Origin: Alphaproteobacteria bacterium
Lineage (GTDB): Bacteria > Pseudomonadota > Alphaproteobacteria > Geminicoccales > Geminicoccaceae
Direction: 5' to 3'
DNA: 36,621 nucleotides
Assembly: GCA_030431615.1 (NCBI GenBank)
Contig: JAUIID010000028.1
Span: 1-36,621 of the forward strand
Part shown: in pieces, positions 30,835 through 36,621 of the stretch
How positions within the stretch are numbered: the first letter of the stretch is position 1
Layout of the letters: each line of letters opens with the position of its first letter
The notes under the pieces: generated by a model
What the model saw: only the letters and a program-made list of their open reading frames with translations
Database searches by the model: none
What the model was told of the DNA's origin: nothing
Program-made: the position numbers and the translations under genes

Positions 30835-31854
30835 GTGACCCGCGACGAACTGCTTGCCCGACTCGACACCCTGCCGCGCGTGAAGCTGGCCCATCTGCCG
30901 ACGCCGCTCGAGCCGGCGCCGCGGCTGTCCGCAGCACTCGGCGGGCCGGAGATCTGGCTGAAGCGCGACGACCAGACCGGCCTCGCCTTCGGCGGCAACA
31001 AGACCCGCCAGCTCGAGTACGTCTTCGCCGACGTCCTGGCCAAGGGGGCGGACACGGTGATCGGCAGCGCCTACACGCAGTCGAACTGGTGCCGGCAGAT
31101 GACGGCGGCGGCGAGGAAGCTCGGCCTCGACATGCATCTCGTGCTGCTGCACGGCGAGAAGGGGCCGCTCTTGCAGGGCAATTTCCTGCTCTACCGGCTG
31201 ATGGGTGCGGAGATCGACGTGGTCGATCTGACCAGCCTCGAGCAGGTCCAGCCGTTGCTCGAGGCGAAGGCGGCGAAGCTGCGCGAGGCCGGCCGCAAGC
31301 CCTACATCGTCGGGCCCATGCAGACCGAGAACCTCGTCACCGGTGCCCTCGGCTATGTGCGGGCCGCCGCCGAGATCGACGAGCAGCTCGAACGCGAGGG
31401 CATGACGCCAAGCCACCTCTACCTCTCGGGCGCCAACATGACGCCGGCCGGCCTCGCCCTCGGCTTCCAGCTGATCGGCCGCAAGCTGGCGCTGCACAGC
31501 ATCGCCCCCATCAAGTGGGAGACGGACCGCGCCTGGGACATCGCCCGGATCGCCACGGCGACGGCGCGCCGCCTCGGGCTCGATGCCACGATCGATCCTG
31601 CCTCGATCCAGAGCTCGGACGACTATATCGGGCCGCGCTATGGCGTGGTGTCGGACGCGTCCCGCGAGGCGCTCGAGCTGGTCGCCCGGACGGAGGGCGT
31701 CATCCTCGACCCGGTCTACAGCTCGAAGGCCATGGCCGGGCTGATCGACCACGTCCGCCAGGGCCGGCTCACCTCGAGCGACACCGTGATCTTCGTCCAC
31801 ACCGGCGGCACGCCGGCGCTCTTCGCCTATGCGGGGGACGTCATCGTCGACTGA
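30835..31854 (+). CDS. D-cysteine desulfhydrase / ACC deaminase family PLP enzyme
   Basis: A 339-residue fold-type II PLP enzyme. The PLP lysine is Lys56 in FGGNKTRQLEYVFADVL, the hallmark of D-cysteine desulfhydrase (DcyD) and ACC deaminase. The C-terminus FVHTGGTPALFAYA is shared by both. D-cysteine desulfhydrase converts D-cysteine to pyruvate, sulfide and ammonia; ACC deaminase opens 1-aminocyclopropane-carboxylate. I cannot decide from the visible residues, although the text LKRDDQTGLAFGGNK favours DcyD-like proteins. Start GTG at 30835 with GGAGG about 10 nt upstream. The repeat array lies just upstream. Confidence 0.88.
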   Translation: MTRDELLARLDTLPRVKLAHLPTPLEPAPRLSAALGGPEIWLKRDDQTGLAFGGNKTRQLEYVFADVLAKGADTVIGSAYTQSNWCRQMTAAARKLGLDMHLVLLHGEKGPLLQGNFLLYRLMGAEIDVVDLTSLEQVQPLLEAKAAKLREAGRKPYIVGPMQTENLVTGALGYVRAAAEIDEQLEREGMTPSHLYLSGANMTPAGLALGFQLIGRKLALHSIAPIKWETDRAWDIARIATATARRLGLDATIDPASIQSSDDYIGPRYGVVSDASREALELVARTEGVILDPVYSSKAMAGLIDHVRQGRLTSSDTVIFVHTGGTPALFAYAGDVIVD

Positions 31855-31872
31855 GTCTCTCGACTGAGGCTC
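31847..31872. repeat. 13-bp tandem duplication at convergent stop codons
   Basis: TCGACTGAGTCTC followed directly by TCGACTGAGGCTC (12 of 13 identical). The first copy holds the TGA of the desulfhydrase-like gene; the second ends at the stop of the convergent ABC exporter gene. It looks like a recent small duplication in a 16-bp intergenic gap. Confidence 0.6.
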
Positions 31873-33670
31873 AGGCCGCCTCGCCCTGGCGGAACTGCAG
31901 GTCGGCGAGGCGGGCGTAGAGGCCGCCGCGGCCGATGAGCTCGCGATGCGTGCCGGCGTCGACGATTCGCCCGTCCTCCATGACGAGGATCCGGTCGGCC
32001 TTCAGCACGGTGGCGAGGCGGTGGGCGATGACGATGCTGGTGCGGTTGCGCATCAGGTAGTCGAGCGCCTGCTGGACGGCGAACTCGCTCTCGGCATCGA
32101 GCGAGCTGGTCGCCTCGTCGAGCAGGAGCACGGCGGGATCGCGGAGGATGGCCCGCGCGATGGCGATGCGCTGGCGCTGGCCGCCCGAGAGGCGGACCCC
32201 CTTCTCGCCGAGGAAGGTGGCGAAACCCTGCGGCAGCGCCTCGATGAAGCCGCGGGCCGCTGCCGCCTCGGCCGCTTCGAGGACTTCCGTGTCGCTGGCC
32301 TCGGGCCGGCCGTAGCGGATATTGGTCCAGGCATCGGTCGAGAAGATCACCGGCTCCTGCGGCACGAGGCCGAGGCGCGCGCGGTAGAGGGCCGGGTCGA
32401 GCTGGTCGATGGGCTGGCCGTCGAGACGGATGCGTCCGGCCTGCGGGTCGTAGAAGCGCATGAGGAGCTGGAAGATGCTGGTCTTGCCGGCACCCGACGG
32501 GCCGACCAGAGCGACGCTCTCGCCGGGGCGGACCGCCAGGTCGAGGCCGCCCAGGATGACGCGCTCGGGATGGCCCGGATAGGCGAAGCGGACGGCTTCG
32601 AAGCGCACCTCGCCGGCGGTTCGCTCTGGCAGCGCCAGTGGTGCCGCCGGTGCCCTGATGGCGGGCTCGCTGTCGAGCAGCTCGAAGAGCCGCTCGGTGG
32701 CGCCGGCGGCCCGCTGCAGGTCGCCGACGATGTCGGAGAGCCCGCCCACGGCACTGGCCACCACTGTCGCGAAGAAGACGAAGGCCGAGAGCTCGCCCGC
32801 CGTGATCCGGCCGGCGAGCACGTCCTGCCCGCCCATCCAGAGGACGGCGACGATGGCGCCGAAGACCAGCGAGATAACGACGGCGGCCAGCATCGAGCGG
32901 GCCCTCGCCCGAGCCGCGGCGGCCTGGAAGGCGCCCTCGCTGGCGGCGGCGAACGCCGTCGATTCGCGCTCCTCCTGGGCGAAGGCCTGGACGGTGCGCA
33001 CGGCGTTGACGGTCTCCTCGGCCCGGCCGCTGACATCGGCGAGCCGGTCCTGGGCGGCACGCGACAGGCGGCGGACCATGCGGCCGAAGACGACGATCGG
33101 CACGACGACGAGTGGCACGACCAGGAGGACGAGGCCCGCGAGCTTCGGGTTGCTGTAGACGAGGAGGCCGACGCCACCCACCGTCAGGAGGATGTTGCGG
33201 AGCGCCTGGGTGACGGTCGAGCCAATCACGGTCTGGACGACAGTCGTGTCGGTCGTCAGGCGCGAGAGCACCTCGCCGGTCCGCGTGGTCTCGAAGAAGC
33301 CGGGCGGCATGCGGATGATGTGCCGGTAGACCTCGCTCCTGAGCTCGGCCACGACCCGCTCGCCGAGCCAGGTCACGAGATAGGAGCGGAGATAGGTCGC
33401 GACCGCGAGCGCCAGGATGACGAGGAGCGAGGCGCGGAGCGCATGGTCCAGCGCCTCTGCCCGGCCGGCGCCGAAGCCGCTGTCGATCAGGTAGCGCAGG
33501 CCGATGCCGAGCGAGAGCACGGCGCCCGCGGCGACGACGAGGGCCACGAGCGCTCCGGCGACCCGCCAGCGATAGGGGGCGAGATAGGCGGCAAGACGGC
33601 GAAGCTGCCGGAAGTCGCGGCTTCTGGCACGATCGGCGGCTTCCGGAAGCGGGGCGGCTGCCCGGGACAT
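31871..33670 (-). CDS. ABC exporter, fused permease-ATPase half transporter (MsbA-like)
   Basis: A 599-residue half-transporter that dimerises in the inner membrane. Residues about 30-320 hold six membrane segments ([60 protein letters not shown] and others). The ATPase follows: Walker [12 protein letters not shown], signature [16 protein letters not shown], Walker [13 protein letters not shown], and H-loop IVIAHR. The ligand is not predictable; lipid, lipid A or multidrug export are typical. GGGAG lies before the ATG at 33670. It is divergent from rpmE, an arrangement I recall as common in alphaproteobacteria. It converges on the desulfhydrase-like gene with a 16-bp gap. Confidence 0.93.
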   Translation of the reverse strand: MSRAAAPLPEAADRARSRDFRQLRRLAAYLAPYRWRVAGALVALVVAAGAVLSLGIGLRYLIDSGFGAGRAEALDHALRASLLVILALAVATYLRSYLVTWLGERVVAELRSEVYRHIIRMPPGFFETTRTGEVLSRLTTDTTVVQTVIGSTVTQALRNILLTVGGVGLLVYSNPKLAGLVLLVVPLVVVPIVVFGRMVRRLSRAAQDRLADVSGRAEETVNAVRTVQAFAQEERESTAFAAASEGAFQAAAARARARSMLAAVVISLVFGAIVAVLWMGGQDVLAGRITAGELSAFVFFATVVASAVGGLSDIVGDLQRAAGATERLFELLDSEPAIRAPAAPLALPERTAGEVRFEAVRFAYPGHPERVILGGLDLAVRPGESVALVGPSGAGKTSIFQLLMRFYDPQAGRIRLDGQPIDQLDPALYRARLGLVPQEPVIFSTDAWTNIRYGRPEASDTEVLEAAEAAAARGFIEALPQGFATFLGEKGVRLSGGQRQRIAIARAILRDPAVLLLDEATSSLDAESEFAVQQALDYLMRNRTSIVIAHRLATVLKADRILVMEDGRIVDAGTHRELIGRGGLYARLADLQFRQGEAA

Positions 33671-33758
33671 GCAAGGCTCCCTGGGAGTTCGGACGAATCG
33701 GGCAGTCGGCCGCCAGGGGTGCGACAGCGAACCCGCGCGAAAGGGTGCCGGCGAAGGC

Positions 33759-33787
33759 TTGAGTTCGTCGGGCTGCCCCGCTATATA
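33759..33787 (+). promoter_or_regulatory. Putative promoter of rpmE-rpmJ
   Basis: TTGAGT (33759-33764), 17-bp spacer, TATATA (33782-33787), 29 bp before the rpmE start. Each hexamer matches the consensus at 4 of 6 positions. Confidence 0.5.
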
Positions 33788-33816
33788 CCGGCGGCTTGGC
33801 TTAGAGGAAAGTTCCC

Positions 33817-34041
33817 GTGAAAAAGGATATCCACCCGGCTTACCACGAGATCAACGTGGTGATGACCGACGGCTCGACCTTCAAGACGCGCTCGACCTGG
33901 GGTGCGGAGGGCGACACGCTGACGCTCGACGTCGATCCGAAGTCCCATCCCGCCTGGACCGGCGGCTCGATGCAGCTGCGCGAGCGTGGTCAGGTGGAGA
34001 AGTTCAACCGGCGCTTCCAGAGCTTTCGCCGCAAGGCCTGA
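33817..34041 (+). CDS. rpmE: 50S ribosomal protein L31 (zinc-free, alphaproteobacterial type)
   Basis: A 74-residue protein, [20 protein letters not shown] onward, with [13 protein letters not shown] at about 39-51, the L31 core. It has no cysteine at all, so it is the C-minus form without the zinc ribbon. L31 bridges the ribosomal subunits near the central protuberance. Start is GTG at 33817 with AGAGGAA upstream and a fitting promoter before it. It is followed after 29 nt by rpmJ, so the two are likely co-transcribed and stopped at the terminator at 34220. Confidence 0.96.
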   Translation: MKKDIHPAYHEINVVMTDGSTFKTRSTWGAEGDTLTLDVDPKSHPAWTGGSMQLRERGQVEKFNRRFQSFRRKA

Positions 34042-34070
34042 TCGCGCACCCGCAGGCATCGGAGACGACG

Positions 34071-34196
34071 ATGAAGATTCGCAACTCGCTGAAGACGGCG
34101 AAGACGCGCCACAAGGATTGCCGCCTCGTGCGCCGCAAGGGCCGCGTCTACATCATCAACAAGAAGGACCCGCGCTTCAAGGCCCGCCAGGGCTGA
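34071..34196 (+). CDS. rpmJ: 50S ribosomal protein L36 (zinc-free type)
   Basis: A 41-residue protein, [20 protein letters not shown] then [20 protein letters not shown], an evident L36. Only one cysteine (Cys17) remains, so the Cys3His zinc site is absent and this is the 41-residue C-minus paralogue type. GGAG lies 6 nt before the ATG. Encoded 29 nt after rpmE. Being very short and basic it is easily missed by length cut-offs. Pairing of zinc-free L31 and L36 suggests ribosomes that do not depend on zinc at these positions. Confidence 0.95.
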   Translation: MKIRNSLKTAKTRHKDCRLVRRKGRVYIINKKDPRFKARQG

Positions 34197-34219
34197 AGCC
34201 GGCGCCTGGAATGTTGACG

Positions 34220-34250
34220 AAAGCCGGGCCTGGGCCCGGCTTTGTTTTTT
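34220..34250 (+). terminator. Intrinsic terminator after rpmJ
   Basis: Perfect stem AAAGCCGGGC / GCCCGGCTTT with loop CTGG, then G and six T (34245-34250), 23 nt after the rpmJ stop. It is the only textbook terminator in the window. Confidence 0.93.
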
Positions 34251-34265
34251 GAGGTGATGGGCGGC

Positions 34266-35531
34266 ATGGGCGAGGCCGGGCCGGACAGACTCCTGCGTTC
34301 GATGCTGGATGCAGCGGTTTCGGCCGCCATGCCGGAGCGCGCCGTGCCGGGGCGCCTGCCTGAGCCACCCAAGGGTCGCACGATCGTGATCGGCGCTGGG
34401 AAGGCCAGTGCGGCCATGGCGCGGGCGGTCGAGCAGCACTGGCCGGGCCCGCTCGAAGGCCTCGTGGTGACCCGCTACGACCACGCCGTGCCGTGCGAGC
34501 ATATCGAGATCGTCGAGGCGGCGCATCCGGTGCCGGACGCCGCCGGCGAGGCAGCGGCGGCGCGCATCCTCGCCATGGTCGAGGGCCTCACGGCGGACGA
34601 TCTCGTCCTGGCGTTGATCTCGGGCGGCGGCTCGTCGCTCCTGGCCCTGCCGGCGCCGGGCCTCAGTCTCGAGGACAAGCAGACCGTCAACCGCGCCCTC
34701 CTGCGCTCGGGCGCCTCGATCGACGAGATGAACTGCGTGCGCAAGCACCTCTCGGCGATCAAGGGCGGCCGCCTCGCCGCCGCGGCACACCCGGCCCGGC
34801 TGGTGGCGCTCATGATCTCCGACGTGCCGGGCGACGATCCGGCGGTGATCGCCTCCGGCCCAACCGTGCCGGACCCGACCACCCGCGCGGACGCGCTGGC
34901 GCTGATCGAGAAATACGGGATCGAGCTTGCCCCCCATGTGCGGCGGCATCTCGAGGACCCCGCCTGCGAGAGCGTCAAGCCGGGCGACCCGCGCCTGGAG
35001 CGGGCGGAGACGGTCATGATCGCGACGCCGCAGGCCTCGCTCGAGGCGGCAGCGGAGGTGGCGCGCGCGGCCGGCATCACGCCGCTCATCCTCGGCGACA
35101 GCCTCGAGGGCGAGAGCCGCGACGTCGCCAAGGTGATGGCCGGCATCGCCAAGCAGGTGATCCGCCACGGCCAGCCCTGCCCGCGGCCCTGCGTGCTGCT
35201 CTCGGGCGGCGAGACGACGGTGACCGTCAGGGGCGACGGCAACGGCGGGCGGAATGTCGAGTTCCTCCTGGCCCTGGCCGTGGCACTCGACGGCCTGGCC
35301 GGCGTGAGTGCGATCGCCGCCGACACGGACGGCGTCGACGGGGCCGCCGAGGTGGCCGGTGCGTGGATCGACGACGCCACCCTGGCGAAGGCGGAAGAGC
35401 GCGGCCTCGCCGCCAAGGCCAGCCTTGCGCGCAATGACGGCCACACCTTCTTCGCTGGCCTGGACCAGCAGGTCGTCACCGGCCCGACACTCACCAACGT
35501 CAACGATTTCCGGGCCGTTCTCATTACCTGA
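34266..35531 (+). CDS. Glycerate 2-kinase (MOFRL family, TtuD-like)
   Basis: A 421-residue cytoplasmic kinase phosphorylating D-glycerate to 2-phosphoglycerate, or in older naming hydroxypyruvate reductase TtuD. Landmarks: GRTIVIGAGKASAAMARAVE near the N-terminus, VLALISGGGSSLLALPAPG, MNCVRKHLSAIKGGRLA, and the C-terminal MOFRL domain with VLLSGGETTVTV, GGRNVEFLLALAV and AADTDGVDGAAEVAGAW. Start: ATG at 34266 has GAGG 11 nt upstream; ATG at 34257 (three residues longer) is too close to that site. An in-frame TTG at 34242 lies inside the rpmJ terminator and is unlikely. It is transcribed from beyond the terminator, but I see no clear promoter. Confidence 0.92.
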   Translation: MGEAGPDRLLRSMLDAAVSAAMPERAVPGRLPEPPKGRTIVIGAGKASAAMARAVEQHWPGPLEGLVVTRYDHAVPCEHIEIVEAAHPVPDAAGEAAAARILAMVEGLTADDLVLALISGGGSSLLALPAPGLSLEDKQTVNRALLRSGASIDEMNCVRKHLSAIKGGRLAAAAHPARLVALMISDVPGDDPAVIASGPTVPDPTTRADALALIEKYGIELAPHVRRHLEDPACESVKPGDPRLERAETVMIATPQASLEAAAEVARAAGITPLILGDSLEGESRDVAKVMAGIAKQVIRHGQPCPRPCVLLSGGETTVTVRGDGNGGRNVEFLLALAVALDGLAGVSAIAADTDGVDGAAEVAGAWIDDATLAKAEERGLAAKASLARNDGHTFFAGLDQQVVTGPTLTNVNDFRAVLIT

Positions 35532-35562
35532 GGCCCCAGGGTGCGCCCCGCCCCTTGGGCGA

Positions 35563-35596
35563 TACAACCGCGCGAAATTTCGGTACAATTGCGCGA
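35563..35596 (+). promoter_or_regulatory. 21-bp-phased direct repeat upstream of the efflux adaptor gene
   Basis: TACAACCGCGCGA (35563-35575) and TACAATTGCGCGA (35584-35596) start exactly 21 bp apart and agree at 11 of 13 positions. They lie 77 bp before the adaptor start in an AT-richer patch. Candidate site for a regulator (for example a TetR- or MerR-type) controlling efflux; no such gene is visible in the window. Confidence 0.55.
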
Positions 35597-35660
35597 CACC
35601 TAATTGCTTGCTCGTCGCTGAAGCTCCGCTAACTCTAGCGCATCCACCCGGAGCCGCGTC

Positions 35661-35664
35661 GGAG
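35661..35664 (+). promoter_or_regulatory. Ribosome binding site selecting a TTG start for the efflux adaptor
   Basis: GGAG 8 nt before TTG at 35673. No ATG or GTG lies suitably placed upstream of the hydrophobic N-terminus. Confidence 0.6.
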
Positions 35665-35672
35665 AAGGATTC

Positions 35673-36621
35673 TTGTCGACCGTTCGTCAAATCGTGCTGT
35701 CGCTGCTGCTCCTCGGCGGGGCGGCCGGCGGCTATTACTTCTACGATCACCTGACAGCGGCGAGCGCCATCTCCAGCGATGACCGGGGCGGCGGGCGGAC
35801 GATCAGTGTCGAGGTGGCGCCGGCGGTGCGCGAGACGGTGCGGGACCGGGCCGAGGCGGTCGGCACGACGCTGGCCAACCAGGCGATCGAGATCGTGTCG
35901 CTGGCCTCGGGGCGGATCATCGAGCTCCTGTTCGAGCCGGGCCAGGCGGTCGAGACCGGCGCCGTGTTGGCGCGGCTCGACGATGCCATCGAGCAGGCGG
36001 ATCTCGCCGAGGCGCGGGCGATGTCGAAGGAAGCGCAGTCGGCGCTGGATCGCGCCCGCCGGCTGCGGGCCAGCAACAATGTCGCCGAGGCCACGGTGGT
36101 CGAGCTCGAGGCTGCCGCCGCCGCGGCCCAGGCGCGGGTCGACCGGGCGGTCCAGCGGCTCGAGGACCGGCTGGTCCGGGCACCGTTCGACGGGGTCGTC
36201 GGCATCCGCCGGGTCGATCTGGGGGCCAGGGTCGACAACGACACGGTGATCACCACGCTCGACGATCGCAGCGAGATGATCGTCGAGTTCATGCTGCCCG
36301 AGGCCTTCTACGGCCGCGTCCAGCCGGGCCTCAAGGTCCAGGCCAGCAGCACCAGCTTCCCCGACCGCAGCTTCGCCGGGACGCTCACCAGCATCGACAC
36401 GCGGGTCGACGTCAACAGCCGCGCCTTCCGTGTGCGGGCCTCGCTTCCCAACCCCGATCTCCTCCTGCCGGCGGGCCTCTTCGTGCTGGTCGACATCACG
36501 CTCGGCGAGCGCGAGGCGGTGATCGTGCCGGAGGAGGCCGTGGTCAGCGAGGCCGATCGCAGCTTCGTCTATGTGGCCGGCCCGGAGCGGGCCGAGCGGC
36601 GGCCCGTCGAGCTCGGCACGC
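35673..36621 (+). CDS. RND efflux periplasmic adaptor (membrane fusion protein), 3' end outside window
   Basis: The first 316 residues of a HlyD/AcrA-type adaptor that links an inner-membrane RND pump to an outer-membrane channel. The N-terminus has a single hydrophobic anchor (IVLSLLLLGGAAGGYYFY). Then comes VAPAVRETVRDRAEAVGTTL, the biotinyl-lipoyl half IIELLFEPGQAVETGAVLAR, an alpha-hairpin (about 105-155, ARAMSKEAQSALDRARRLRA), the second lipoyl half RLVRAPFDGVVGIRRVDLGA, and beta-barrel text (DDRSEMIVEFMLPEAF). The TTG at 35673 is set by GGAG 8 nt upstream and gives a proper signal anchor. The RND pump gene should follow beyond 36621. The downstream C-terminal domain is only partly seen. 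Confidence 0.9.
   Translation, partial: MSTVRQIVLSLLLLGGAAGGYYFYDHLTAASAISSDDRGGGRTISVEVAPAVRETVRDRAEAVGTTLANQAIEIVSLASGRIIELLFEPGQAVETGAVLARLDDAIEQADLAEARAMSKEAQSALDRARRLRASNNVAEATVVELEAAAAAAQARVDRAVQRLEDRLVRAPFDGVVGIRRVDLGARVDNDTVITTLDDRSEMIVEFMLPEAFYGRVQPGLKVQASSTSFPDRSFAGTLTSIDTRVDVNSRAFRVRASLPNPDLLLPAGLFVLVDITLGEREAVIVPEEAVVSEADRSFVYVAGPERAERRPVELGT

Noticed and set aside
30478-30838. Small proteins encoded across the repeat arrays
   Set aside because: Frames are open in three phases and on both strands because the 21-bp units and palindromes lack stops. Translations are repeat text, no ribosome site fits, and no family is recognisable.
33669-34196. A 175-residue plus-strand frame spanning the rpmE region and ending with L36
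   Set aside because: Only the last 41 codons are a real gene (rpmJ, 34071-34196). The rest is an out-of-frame reading of the promoter region and rpmE.

Overview
The window is 36.6 kb of high-GC DNA, most likely from an alphaproteobacterium (Rhodospirillales- or Rhizobiales-like; inference). The signs are a full CtrA-type box (TTAA-N7-TTAA), cysteine-poor L31 and L36 genes side by side, a MsbA-like exporter divergent from rpmE, a 497-residue UbiD, and many ATGA/TGATG gene overlaps. I see no rRNA, tRNA, IS element or CRISPR.

Layout. (1) 1-4207, minus strand: an L-2-hydroxyglutarate oxidase-like flavoprotein (cut by the edge), a malate/L-lactate dehydrogenase-family enzyme, a CysQ/inositol-monophosphatase-family phosphatase and ubiD. 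(2) 4545-6771, minus: a three-gene phosphorelay (receiver + histidine kinase hybrid, single-domain response regulator, Hpt protein) with a perfect CtrA-type box about 70 bp upstream. The kinase keeps its phospho-His but its ATP-binding N and G1 boxes look destroyed. (3) 6973-16541: a compact T7-like (podoviral) virion module on the minus strand: small unknown protein, portal, Bbp19-like protein, scaffold, capsid, small structural protein, two tail-tube proteins, a gp14-like protein and large terminase. It is headed by a divergent S24-type repressor with a 9+4+9 bp palindromic operator over the likely structural promoter. No integrase, replication, lysis, tail-fibre or small-terminase gene is visible.

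(4) 16862-24999: an amide-metabolism neighbourhood. An amidase converges on a dimethylformamidase-like pair (large and small subunit) behind a Gfo/Idh/MocA oxidoreductase. Divergent to these is a NitT/TauT-type ABC importer (ATPase, permease, Tat-exported binding protein). (5) 24996-28001, minus: a COG3964-type amidohydrolase, a D-threonine-aldolase-like PLP enzyme and an XRE-cupin regulator, coupled by overlaps. (6) 28305-30414, plus: a gluconate-2-dehydrogenase subunit-3-like protein and a GMC oxidoreductase with a four-cysteine cluster.

(7) 30415-30834: a 420-bp non-coding stretch with four 21-bp tandem direct repeats running into five 19-bp palindromes (TGTCGC...GCGACA) set 31-32 bp apart, immediately upstream of a D-cysteine desulfhydrase/ACC-deaminase-family gene. 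This is the most unusual non-coding structure in the window. (8) 31871-36621: MsbA-like ABC exporter (minus), rpmE and rpmJ (plus) with a clear intrinsic terminator, a glycerate 2-kinase-family gene, and the start of an RND efflux periplasmic adaptor preceded by a 21-bp-phased direct repeat.

The strongest candidates for something undescribed are the stripped-down podoviral particle module beside a CtrA-box phosphorelay, and the composite repeat array at 30544-30771. Both readings rest on sequence inspection only.
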